From a bacterium (GTDB taxonomy: Bacteria > Krumholzibacteriota > Krumholzibacteriia > LZORAL124-64-63), in assembly GCA_020049465.1 (NCBI GenBank), contig JAIFKS010000046.1, positions 1 to 64,000 on the forward strand: a stretch of DNA of 64,000 bases, written 5' to 3'. A program made the translations under genes and the position numbers. Below the pieces are notes generated by a model, which saw nothing but the letters and a program-made list of their open reading frames with translations, was not told the origin of the DNA and made no database searches. Position 1 is the first letter of the stretch; each line of letters opens with the position of its first letter. Positions 42,640-56,016 of the stretch are shown in pieces.

Positions 42640-42668
42640 GACCGGCCCGTCCGACGCCCGTTCCGGGC

Positions 42669-45680
<3,012 letters not shown>

Positions 45681-45702
45681 GGGTGCTCCTTGTGAGGTGT
45701 CT

Positions 45703-47955
45703 CTAGTCGCGGGCGGGCGCCGGGCCGCCGATGATGGATTGATAGACGGCGCGATCGATCAGGACCTTTTCGACGTAGTGGCGCGTCTCGGGGTAACCGA
45801 TCCACGCCAGATACACATCGCGTGCGGCGCCGCCCCCCAGCTGGCGGTCCCAGCGGTCGGTCGCCTCGTAGCCGGCGTTGTAGCCGGCAAGCATCCGGTA
45901 CGGGTCGCCGTTGTACCGGCGCGCGCCGTCGCTGAGCAGATGGTCGCCCTTGACGATCGACGTCGGCGCGTTGCTCCAGTGTCCGGCCCCCGGCTGCGCG
46001 CCTCTCCGTTCGTAGTGGAACGGCATGATCTGCATCCAGCCGAGCGCGCCGGCACGTGATCGTGCCGCCGCCTCGAACAGCGATTCGTTGCGCGCGACGG
46101 CCAGCACCAGCGCCGGATCGTTGGCGGCGGCCAGGAGCGCCGCCCGCACCGGGCCGGGACCCGGAAGGGGGTAAAGGAATAACCGCCGCTCGTCCGCTGT
46201 CAAACCGCGCTGTGGAAGGACGGTGGCCGCGGCCAGGATTCCGCGCTGGTCGCCGACGGCCAGGGCGAAGCCGAGCAGGGCATGAATCAACAGGTGGTCG
46301 TCGCCCGCCGCCTTCACCAATTCCGGCACCAGCGAGGGACGGGGCGCGGCGCCGCCGCCGGTCAGGCGGGCGATGTCCGTGTCCAGAACCTGACCGAAAA
46401 GGCGCGGCTCGTCGAGCAGGGGAGCCACCGCCGGCAGCACGCCCGCGTCCGCCGGCGCGGCGCGGTTGCGCACAGCGGCCAGCCTTCCGGCGTAGGCGGT
46501 GGCGCGGGTGCCGGCTCCCGTGGAATCGGCGAATGACCGGCCCCATTTCGCCCAGAGTTCCCACAGCGGCCGGTCGGACGCCGCCGCAAAAGCGGCGCGG
46601 TCCGCGTCCGTCGCGGGACGGACCCGCGGCGACTTTCCGGATTCGACCAGCCAGGCCGCGCGGTCGGGCAATTGCAGCGTGTCCGGCGCTGCGGCGGGCA
46701 GACCCAGCCGCGTTTCCCAATGTCTCGTCTCGGTGATGAAGGACGCGAGTTCCGCCCCGGAGAAGGTCGCCCGGCCCGCGTTGCGCAGGGCGCGCGCCGC
46801 GGAAATTTCGTTGCGGGCGATGGAGCGGACCATCGCCTGTTCCACCCATTGACGCAGCCGCCGGCGGGTCGAGTTGGTGCCGCTGCCATCACGCGCAAGG
46901 GCCAGGGCCTGCTCCAGGGCTGCGCTCGCGCCGACTTCGTCCCCTGCCAGCAGGCGCAGCTCCGCGGCGCGCCGCCACAGGTCCAGGCGCCAGACCGGAC
47001 GCAGCCCCGGCGTGGCCGCGATCTCTTCGTAGGCCGCGGCCCGGCCCTGCTGCGCGGTGCGACGCCCACTGACCCACATGCCCTGCAGGTCGACGTCGTC
47101 GGGCGGCGTCCGGTAGCGCTGGAAATGCGCGGCCAGGTCGTCCTTGGGCAGGACCACGGCGCCTACCGCGGCGCGCCAGGGCTCCGGCAGGCCGGAAGCG
47201 GCCAGGTCCTGCGGTTCCAGCCCGCCGCCGCGGCCGACGCCCGCCAGCCAGGCGCGCCAGGCTTCGGTCGTGGCCGGCGGCGCCAGGGGCGCCTGCCCGC
47301 GCTCGCGGCAGTAGGCCACCCACAGTGCCCAGGCGTTGGCCGCGTCGAACGGCGGCAGCGGCAGGGCTTCGGACCAGATCGTGTTTGTTTCGGCAGGCTG
47401 GCCGCCGCCGAGGCGCGCCACCCTTCGGGCGCGCAGGCTCCACAGGAACGACTCGCGAGGTTCGACGCCGGGAGCTTCGCGCCGGGCCAGGGTTTCGGCC
47501 TCGGACCGCGCGGCAGCCAGGTCGCCCGCCTTAAGAGCGGCGTCGAAGCGCCGGGCGCCCAGTTCGGCTTCGAGGAACGCGAGACCGTCGACGGCCTGCA
47601 GGGCCGCGAAGGTCGCCGACGTGTCGGCGTAGGCCGCGACCGCCCGGCGGGCGGCGGACATCACTTCAGACGGGGCGTCCGTCCGAGCGGTCAGCCAGCG
47701 CGAGGTGAGGTCGATGCCCGTCGGTGCCGGTCGTGCGCCATCCAGCAGGCGCAGCGCCGCTCTCGTCCAGGCCGTGTCCGGCCTCGCAGGTTCCAGCAGT
47801 CCGGCCGGATACCCGTCCATCAGCCCCGCCGAAACGCCGGCGCCGCCGACCTGGAAGCGTTCCAGCCATGGATCATAGAGCGGCCCCGACCGGGCCGCCG
47901 CCGGCACCAGTCCCAGGGCCAGCAACACCACTGCCGACTTTCCCCGCCAGTTCAA
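45703..47955 (-). CDS. Lytic transglycosylase, Slt70-like
   Basis: A 750-residue periplasmic protein. A signal peptide (KSAVVLLALGLVPAAARSG) is followed by a long alpha-helical superhelix region (~40-590) and a C-terminal SLT domain. The catalytic Glu is about E624 in VARNESLFEAAARSRAGAL, followed by GWMQIMP and AGYNAGY. It cleaves peptidoglycan glycan strands to 1,6-anhydro products. The start is TTG 47953-47955, overlapping the protease stop as TTGA, which suggests translational coupling. secA lies 22 bases after its stop. Longer readings run into the protease gene and are rejected. Slt70 itself is ~620 residues, so the helical part is longer here. Confidence 0.82.
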   Translation of the reverse strand: MNWRGKSAVVLLALGLVPAAARSGPLYDPWLERFQVGGAGVSAGLMDGYPAGLLEPARPDTAWTRAALRLLDGARPAPTGIDLTSRWLTARTDAPSEVMSAARRAVAAYADTSATFAALQAVDGLAFLEAELGARRFDAALKAGDLAAARSEAETLARREAPGVEPRESFLWSLRARRVARLGGGQPAETNTIWSEALPLPPFDAANAWALWVAYCRERGQAPLAPPATTEAWRAWLAGVGRGGGLEPQDLAASGLPEPWRAAVGAVVLPKDDLAAHFQRYRTPPDDVDLQGMWVSGRRTAQQGRAAAYEEIAATPGLRPVWRLDLWRRAAELRLLAGDEVGASAALEQALALARDGSGTNSTRRRLRQWVEQAMVRSIARNEISAARALRNAGRATFSGAELASFITETRHWETRLGLPAAAPDTLQLPDRAAWLVESGKSPRVRPATDADRAAFAAASDRPLWELWAKWGRSFADSTGAGTRATAYAGRLAAVRNRAAPADAGVLPAVAPLLDEPRLFGQVLDTDIARLTGGGAAPRPSLVPELVKAAGDDHLLIHALLGFALAVGDQRGILAAATVLPQRGLTADERRLFLYPLPGPGPVRAALLAAANDPALVLAVARNESLFEAAARSRAGALGWMQIMPFHYERRGAQPGAGHWSNAPTSIVKGDHLLSDGARRYNGDPYRMLAGYNAGYEATDRWDRQLGGGAARDVYLAWIGYPETRHYVEKVLIDRAVYQSIIGGPAPARD

Positions 47956-50810
47956 TGTCTCAGCACCACCTTGCGTGTCACCGGCGCGCCGGCGCCGTCG
48001 AGTTTCAGAACATAGGTACCGGAGGGCAGGCGCCGCCCGTCGTCGTCGTTGCCGGTCCATTCGGCGAATTGCATGCCCGGCGGCACGTTACGCGCGTGCA
48101 CGAGGCGCCCGCGCAGATCGAAAATCCGCAACCGCGCCGACGCTCCGTCGGGAATCCGCAACGTGAACCGGAGCACACCGGCCGCCGGATTGGGCCACGG
48201 GTCGCCGAGCGTGTTCGAGCTTTCTGCCGAGTCCGGCGCACTGCCGCCGCCGTCAACGTATAACGTCACCGGCGCGAGCGCGAGGATCCCCCACGGCGAC
48301 GGGCCCGTCACGCGCAATTCGCGCCGTGTTCCGGGCGATTCCGGCCATCGACCGATGATGTCGCCGGCGGCGACGGCGTTCGCGGCCGTTGTCGACAGCG
48401 TGCTCCAGGAACTGTCGGGCAACGTTCGAGCCTGCACCGAGAATGGTTCACTGGACGGTGCGTCGAGGCTCCAGAGCCAGTTCCAGGACAGCCCCGCGTT
48501 CCAGGTGAGATTCTCGTCTTCCATCGCCGTGACCGCGACCGCGCGGCAGTCCGCGATCATCCAGCCGCGACCGCGCCAGAGATCGTTGGCGGCCAATTCC
48601 AGGCGCAGGCGCCACGGTCCGCCTTCCCCGTCCGGGACGGGGATGAGATCCGTGCGCCAGAGCGGCCGGACGCCCTCGCTGAAAGCGGCGGCCGGTTCGC
48701 CGAACGAGCCGCGGCCCCTGAGCGCGCTGGCCGAGGTTGCGTCCACCTGCGCGGGCCAGCCCCTCACAGGCTCGGCCACCGTCTCGGCGCCGTCGGGTCC
48801 GATCCAGCTGGCCACCGCGCCGTCCATGGGAACGCCCCCGGGCAGGGTCTCCACGTCGACCCAATGCACCAGACGCACGCCGCCGACGTCCGGGTCCAGC
48901 GGCCCGCTCGTCAGACGCGCACGCCCGCCGTTCGTGTAGTTCACGGCGGGCCAATCCCCGGCCTCGGCGTTCTCGCCTGTGCAGACGAGTACCGGAAGCT
49001 GATCCGCCGCCGGGGAATCGGCGCCGGTCCACCGTCGCCAGCTGGTACCGGGGCCATCCGGCAGTTCGACGGTCCACTCGCCGGGCCAGATGTTCGCGAA
49101 GTCGAGAGTCGTGGACGTAGACGACCAGCACCAGGGGCGCGCCGCCACCAGGGTCGGCAGACCGGGCCCTGTCAGCGTGCAGCGGAAGGTGGTGCAGGCG
49201 CTCAGCGGGGGCGCGGCGCCCCGGACCCAGGCCGGCGGCGTGATCGGCGTCCAGTGGCCTGCGGAGTCCGGCTCCAGTTCGACATCCACGGCCGTGGCGC
49301 CACCCGCAAAAGCGCCGCCGGGATCGTCGCCGAGCGCTTCAAGACGGACCGAAAGGGACGCGGCAATGCCGCCTTCGACCCGCGCGGTGAACCGGAGTGT
49401 CCACGGCGCCGTCGGCGCGAATGCGAGGTCGAACGTGAGCCACGGCGAGTCGTTGCTGGCTGTGTGATGGACGATGCCGCCGGCGACGGTACCAATGCCC
49501 GTGATCGAAACCCCACTCGACCCGCCGTACCCGTCGCTGGCCGGGTCGGTTTCCGGCGTCCAGGCGCTCACGGCGCCCGGCCCCGGGAACACATCGGCGG
49601 CCGCGCCTGTATCATTCCCCTGGCGCAGATCGCCGTTTCCGTCCGCCTCGACCAGCCGGGTCCGCAGGTGCCATTGCTGGAAACCGTCATCGCTCCAGCC
49701 GCCCTCCGGAACATTCTCGTCGACGTGCAGGATCACCAGGCCGGCGGCCGGCAGCGCGGCATCGAACGGCGCCGCGGCGGCCGGATCGCGCGCTTCGAGA
49801 AGAAAGAACTCGGGCCCGGTCTCGCCGCGCGTCCAGACGCGGTGCGCACGCGCCTCGCCCGGAGCGGACTTCAACGTGTCTCCCGCCGCGGCGCCGGTCG
49901 CGATCGCGACGGTGTCGCACCAGCCCAGCAGCGCGCGCGAGTAGGCGTCCGGCAGGGCCGGGTTCCAGCCGCCGCCGGTGCCCCAGGCGCCGGCCGCCAT
50001 CAGGCTGAAAACGCCCAACCCACCGGAGCCCGCCAGATCGCCGGCGCCGTTCGTCGGCGGCAGGAGCGGGTCGTAGCGATCCTCCAGGCCGAGCAGATGG
50101 GCCGTCTCATGCGCCCAGATACCGGGGCCGCTGGACAGGCTCGCCACGGCGTAGGGACCGGCATTGACGCCGTCACTCACGACCGGAGCCTCGAGGTAGT
50201 ATTGCAGCGCCTGGATCCGTCCCTCCTGCGGGTCGTTCTCCTGCCCCGCCGCCGCATGCAGGATGAGCACGCCGTCGACCCAGCCGTCGTCATCGGCGGT
50301 TCCGGCCAGACCGTCGGGGCCGTCCAGATCGGCCAGACGCAGATCATATCCGGCCGCCGCCACCGCCCCGATCGCCTCGGTCGCCAACCGACGCGTGCGC
50401 GTGAAACCGTTGAGCCCCACGTCCGAGTAGTCGATCGCCGCGCCGGACAGCCGCACCAGCGGCGCCGTGAGGCAGACCACTTCGCAGCGGCCGGCCGAAG
50501 CGACGTCGAAATAGTGCCGCAGCGACTGGCCGTCGGTCGCGGTCAGGCGCGGCGCCAGGCCGGCGGGGTTCCAGTCGGTGGGCAGGCGGTGGTCGGAGAA
50601 ATCCACGGGGATGACGAGCAGGCCGAAGCGGACGGGCGAGGGCGCGTTCTTGTCGGCCACAAGACTGCGCGCACGCAGCGCGGACCTGCGTGCGGCGCGC
50701 CAGGACTGAAGTGTCTCGTCGACCGGCGCGGCGGGCAGGGTCGCCGGGGCCAACCAAGCGAGCGCCGCCAGCAGGCAGAACGAAACGATCCAGCGGGATT
50801 GCGGGCGCAT
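47952..50810 (-). CDS. Secreted M6-type metalloprotease with FlgD/T9SS-like C-terminal domain
   Basis: A 952-residue exported protein. A signal peptide ends near residue 28 (ALAWLAPATLPAAP). The zinc site is H234-E-T-A-H238 in WAHETAHLLGLEDRYD, the M6 (immune inhibitor A) pattern, with SLMAAG downstream. Residues ~450-850 are beta-rich. From ~870 there is a C-terminal module of the FlgD-Ig/T9SS type-A kind (GDPWPNPAAG, RIFDLRGRLVHA, GRRLPSGTYVLKLDG) ending in a basic RKVVLRH. Such ends direct proteins to the cell surface by type IX secretion in Bacteroidetes; here the route is unknown. A TATATT -10 candidate lies at 50880-50885 but its -35 is poor. Confidence 0.8.
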   Translation of the reverse strand: MRPQSRWIVSFCLLAALAWLAPATLPAAPVDETLQSWRAARRSALRARSLVADKNAPSPVRFGLLVIPVDFSDHRLPTDWNPAGLAPRLTATDGQSLRHYFDVASAGRCEVVCLTAPLVRLSGAAIDYSDVGLNGFTRTRRLATEAIGAVAAAGYDLRLADLDGPDGLAGTADDDGWVDGVLILHAAAGQENDPQEGRIQALQYYLEAPVVSDGVNAGPYAVASLSSGPGIWAHETAHLLGLEDRYDPLLPPTNGAGDLAGSGGLGVFSLMAAGAWGTGGGWNPALPDAYSRALLGWCDTVAIATGAAAGDTLKSAPGEARAHRVWTRGETGPEFFLLEARDPAAAAPFDAALPAAGLVILHVDENVPEGGWSDDGFQQWHLRTRLVEADGNGDLRQGNDTGAAADVFPGPGAVSAWTPETDPASDGYGGSSGVSITGIGTVAGGIVHHTASNDSPWLTFDLAFAPTAPWTLRFTARVEGGIAASLSVRLEALGDDPGGAFAGGATAVDVELEPDSAGHWTPITPPAWVRGAAPPLSACTTFRCTLTGPGLPTLVAARPWCWSSTSTTLDFANIWPGEWTVELPDGPGTSWRRWTGADSPAADQLPVLVCTGENAEAGDWPAVNYTNGGRARLTSGPLDPDVGGVRLVHWVDVETLPGGVPMDGAVASWIGPDGAETVAEPVRGWPAQVDATSASALRGRGSFGEPAAAFSEGVRPLWRTDLIPVPDGEGGPWRLRLELAANDLWRGRGWMIADCRAVAVTAMEDENLTWNAGLSWNWLWSLDAPSSEPFSVQARTLPDSSWSTLSTTAANAVAAGDIIGRWPESPGTRRELRVTGPSPWGILALAPVTLYVDGGGSAPDSAESSNTLGDPWPNPAAGVLRFTLRIPDGASARLRIFDLRGRLVHARNVPPGMQFAEWTGNDDDGRRLPSGTYVLKLDGAGAPVTRKVVLRH

Positions 50811-50895
50811 GCGACTCCGGTGGCGGATCCGGCCAGGTCAACGCGGCCGGAACCGGTGGTGCGGTTCCGCCATGACGACAATATACGCCGGAACG

Positions 50896-52418
<1,523 letters not shown>

Positions 52419-52437
<19 letters not shown>

Positions 52438-53324
52438 GCCGCGGCCTCCAGGGGGAACAGGATCTCCAGAACCTCGCGGTACCGCTGTGCCGTGCGCAGC
52501 AGAACGTCCTGCGGCAACGGTGGTGGTGGCGGCGCCTTGTCCCAGGTCAGGGTTTCCAGATGATTGCGCAGGATCTGCTTGTCCCAGCTCGGCGGCTCCC
52601 GGCCGGGAACGACCGCGTCCGCCGGCCAGAAGCGGCTCGAATCCGGCGTCATGACTTCGTCGATCAGGTGGATGCGTCCGTCGATGAGGCCGAACTCGAA
52701 CTTCGTGTCCGCGAGGATGACCCCGCGCGAACGCGCGTGCTCGGCGCCTTCACCATACAAACGCAGTGTCAGGTCGCGCAGCGCGCGCGCGGTCGGCGCG
52801 CCGACCGTGGTCTCGACTTCGGCGAAGGTGATGTCCAGATCATGCCCTTCGTCGGCTTTCGTCGTCGGCGTGAACAGGGGCTCCGGCAGGCGGTCGGCCA
52901 GCTTCAGGCCCGGCGGCAACGGCTGTCCGCAGATCGTTCCCGACCGGTTGTACGACTTGAAGCCCGAGCCCGCGAGATAGCCGCGCACGACGCATTCGAC
53001 CGGGAAGCGATCGGCTTTCCGCACGAGCATCGAACGGCCGCCCAGCGCGTCGGCATGGGCCGCGAACGGCGCCGGGAACTTCGCCGGGTCGGCGGTGAGC
53101 ACATGATTGGGCACGACGTCGGCGAAGTGCTCGAACCAGCCGAGACTCATCACGTTGAGCACGACGCCGCGGCCGGGCACCAGGTCGTTCATGATGACGT
53201 CGAAGGCCGACACGCGGTCGGTGGCGACCACCAGCAATTCGCTGCCGAGGTCGAAGATGTCGCGGACCTTGCCTTCGAAGTCGGGAACGAGGCCGAGGTC
53301 GCGCGCGCTGCGTAGGGCAGGCAT
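52419..53324 (-). CDS. purC: SAICAR synthetase PurC
   Basis: A 301-residue ATP-dependent ligase joining aspartate to CAIR in purine synthesis. Seen: GKVRDIFDLGSELLVVATDR near the N-terminus, DRVSAFDV, VRGYLAGSGFKSY and IHLIDEVMTPDSSRFW near 225. This is the longer, yeast-like form, with an extended C-terminus. The start is ATG 53322-53324 with GGAGG seven bases upstream; a 30-residue upstream extension is rejected. A consensus -35 promoter lies at 53429-53457. purH is translationally coupled downstream. Confidence 0.96.
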
Positions 53325-53428
53325 GGGATTTCCTCCGGGTCTGCCCCGGAGCGTCGTCCGGAGGCGGCGGTGCGGTGCGGCGGCTCGTTCCGGAACGCTC
53401 CGAAGCCCGGTCACGGCGCCGCCCGCCG

Positions 53429-53457
53429 ATGGTAGGCGCGGTCCCCAAGGGTGTCAA
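53429..53457 (-). promoter_or_regulatory. Sigma70 promoter for purC-purH
   Basis: Minus strand perfect TTGACA (53452-53457), 17 bases, TACCAT (53429-53434), about 100 bases before purC. No PurR-like operator or purine riboswitch was recognised in the leader. Confidence 0.7.
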
Positions 53458-53475
53458 GGCGCAGCGACAGCGCCA

Positions 53476-56016
53476 TCAGGGAAGACCCGGCAGGTCCGGG
53501 TTCCGCCAGAGTCCGTGGGCCTGCAGGCGCCCGCTGGAGATGTCCCAGCGGACCGTGGATGTCCCGCCGAGATCCGAACGCAGGGTGGCCAACGTGTCGC
53601 CAGCCACGACATACGGCCCATGGCTGGGGTGGCGGTAACGGTTGCCGACGCCGCAACTGACCAGCACCAGACGCGGGTGCAGGCGATCGAGCCAGGGCGC
53701 GCTGCCCGAGGTGTTGCTGCCGTGATGCCCAGCCTTCCAGACCTCGGCCCGCCCCAGGTCCGGGTGGGCCGCCAGGAGCAACGCCTCGCCGTGGCGTTCC
53801 AGATCGCCGCTCCAGACAAGACGAACCTGTTCGCCCTGTCGCAGGACCAGCACCAGGGAGCGGTCGTTCTCGTCGAGTTGGGCGGACTCGGCGGCCGGAA
53901 CCGAAAGCAGCGCTACCTCCCACTCCCGCCAGCGGTGCAACGGGAGGACCGGCGACGGCGCCTGCACGCGCGACGTGTCCGGCAGTCCGGCCAGGGCCTC
54001 GACGGCGCGGCCGCCGCAGTACCACCGGCCCACCCGCAGCTGCTCCGCCGCTACGCGTGCACCGCCCGTGTGATCCCGGTGCCCGTGCGTCAGCACCACG
54101 GCGTCAACGGCTCGGATTCCTCTGCGGCGCAGGGCCGGCAGCACGTCCCGCGCGAACGGTCCGTCCGCGTCGTCGCCGAAACCGTAGGCGCCGCCGGTGT
54201 CCAGCAGGACACGCCAGCCGTCGGGAAACGTCAGCAGGCCGCAGTCGCCCTGCCCGACGTCGAACTGCGTGAGCTCCACTTCCCGGTTGGGACGCAGGAG
54301 ATGCGGCGGCAGCGTCGTCAGCAGCAGGCCGACCGGCGCCGAAGCTGCCAGCAGCGCCAGCGCCTGCTTCCGCCGTCCGGCGCGGTGCAACCGGGCCAGG
54401 CCGCCCAGCAGCAGCGCGCTCAGGAGCAGCCATACCGCGAAACGACCCGCCGACAGCGCGGGCAGACCCAGCTCCCAGTCGCCGGCCCGGGCCGCCGCCC
54501 AGGCCACCGCCGCCGCCAGCAGACGGAAGACGAGCCAGGCCAATGCGCCGCAGGCCTCGCCCGCCGGGCGGAATGCGGCTTCCAGCGCCAGGGCCATGAC
54601 GGTCAGCCAGACGCCGATGCCGAACGTCGGCACGACCAGGAGATTGGCGAGCGGCGCCAGCAGGCTGATGCGTCCGAACGCCTGGGCGGCCACCGGCAGC
54701 GTGAACCACTGCGCGGCAAGCGTCACGCCCAGCCCGCTGCCGAGCCAGGCCAGCGACCGCGGGCCCAGGAATTTCAGGCCGCCGGTGACGCGGCTGACGC
54801 CGAGGATGCCTCCGGCCGCGAGATAGGACAGACGCAGCCCCACGTCGAGCCCGATCCGCGGGTCCCAGACGATGCTGGCCGCGTAAACGAGACCCAGTGC
54901 GCGCAGCGCGTCGAGCCGTCGGCCGAGCAGCGGCGCGATCAGAGCCAGCGCCCCCACTCCGGCGGCGCGGATCACCGAACCGGGCAGGCCGGTCAGGACG
55001 GCATACGGAGGCAGCAGGCAGAGCACGGGCAGGGCCGACAGCACCGGCCCGGCGCCGAGCGCCCGAGCCGGCGCCAGCACCAGGGCCAGCAGGATCCCCA
55101 CGTGCAACCCGCTGACAGCGAACAGGTGCGCCAGGCCGAGATCGGTAAAGGGCTGGCTGTTGCGCCTGCTCTCGGCGTCGCGCGCGCCCAGCAGCACCGA
55201 CGCGGCGAGCCCGGCTTCGCGCGGCGGCAACAGACGGCCCAACGCCTCGACGAGACCCGCCTGCAACGGCGCCAGCGCGCGGACGCCGACCACCGCCGCC
55301 GGATCGGTCGCCGCCGGGATCACCACCCGGCCGGCGTCCGCGCGGCCCGTCCAGGTCAACCCCCGGCCCGTCAGATGCCGCCGGTAATCGAAGGCGTCGG
55401 GGATCCCTGCCCCTCGCGGCCGCGAGGCGACCAGAGGGGCCGCGATCACCTGGCCGATGACCGGCGGGGGACCGCCGCCGGTGAGCATGACACCGTCGCC
55501 GGAACGCGGCGTCGCGAATCCGTCGACCGCGGCTGCTTCCGGCGCGAAATCAAGAAGTCGGGCCGGTGTACGCCAGCGGCCGCCGCTGGCCGGCGCCGAC
55601 CACCCGGTGATGCGCAGCAGGGCCGGGCCTTGGGCGCGCACTGGGATCGCCGGCCCCCAGGGATCGGGCGCGACCGCGTCGGGCCGCTGCCGGCGCGCGT
55701 CGGCTTCACTCCACCCCCAGGCCGCGGCCCCGACGAAGGTGGCGACGCCGGCCACGATGGTCCCGGGCGTACCGGTTCCCCAGGCGAGCACCGGCGTCAA
55801 TGCGAGGCAGCGGCCCCAACCGGCCGGTGCTTCGAGCAGCAGGGCCGGAGCGGCCGCCGGAAGCGCACCGCCGGCGACGATGCCGCCCAGATGCAGTCCG
55901 GCCCACAGCAGGGGCCACCAGGTTCGCAGGACAGGAATGAACCGCGACGCGCGGCCGTTCAGCGGGGCCGGGGTGTCAGGCGCAGGTGCTGGCCTTCGCT
56001 GTCCCAGAAGTGGCAT
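53476..56016 (-). CDS. comEC: DNA uptake channel ComEC/Rec2
   Basis: An 846-residue inner-membrane protein with the ComEC plan. Membrane segments and a DUF4131-type periplasmic OB region occupy ~1-230, the Competence domain follows with HLFAVSGLHVGIL near 310, and there are many further membrane helices to ~560. A C-terminal metallo-beta-lactamase domain carries FDVGQGDCGLL, LTHGHRDHTGG and KAGHHGS. In transformable bacteria it moves single-stranded DNA into the cytoplasm. No other com gene is in the window. The ATG start overlaps the diguanylate cyclase gene by 58 bases; no later ATG, GTG or TTG before the first membrane segment was found. Confidence 0.9.
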   Translation of the reverse strand: MPLLGQRRPAPAPDTPAPLNGRASRFIPVLRTWWPLLWAGLHLGGIVAGGALPAAAPALLLEAPAGWGRCLALTPVLAWGTGTPGTIVAGVATFVGAAAWGWSEADARRQRPDAVAPDPWGPAIPVRAQGPALLRITGWSAPASGGRWRTPARLLDFAPEAAAVDGFATPRSGDGVMLTGGGPPPVIGQVIAAPLVASRPRGAGIPDAFDYRRHLTGRGLTWTGRADAGRVVIPAATDPAAVVGVRALAPLQAGLVEALGRLLPPREAGLAASVLLGARDAESRRNSQPFTDLGLAHLFAVSGLHVGILLALVLAPARALGAGPVLSALPVLCLLPPYAVLTGLPGSVIRAAGVGALALIAPLLGRRLDALRALGLVYAASIVWDPRIGLDVGLRLSYLAAGGILGVSRVTGGLKFLGPRSLAWLGSGLGVTLAAQWFTLPVAAQAFGRISLLAPLANLLVVPTFGIGVWLTVMALALEAAFRPAGEACGALAWLVFRLLAAAVAWAAARAGDWELGLPALSAGRFAVWLLLSALLLGGLARLHRAGRRKQALALLAASAPVGLLLTTLPPHLLRPNREVELTQFDVGQGDCGLLTFPDGWRVLLDTGGAYGFGDDADGPFARDVLPALRRRGIRAVDAVVLTHGHRDHTGGARVAAEQLRVGRWYCGGRAVEALAGLPDTSRVQAPSPVLPLHRWREWEVALLSVPAAESAQLDENDRSLVLVLRQGEQVRLVWSGDLERHGEALLLAAHPDLGRAEVWKAGHHGSNTSGSAPWLDRLHPRLVLVSCGVGNRYRHPSHGPYVVAGDTLATLRSDLGGTSTVRWDISSGRLQAHGLWRNPDLPGLP

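Noticed and set aside
50837-50872. GGAACCG/CGGTTCC inverted repeat between purH and the M6 protease considered as a terminator
   Set aside because: The stem is about eight base pairs and no T-run follows on the minus strand; it may be a weak structure only.
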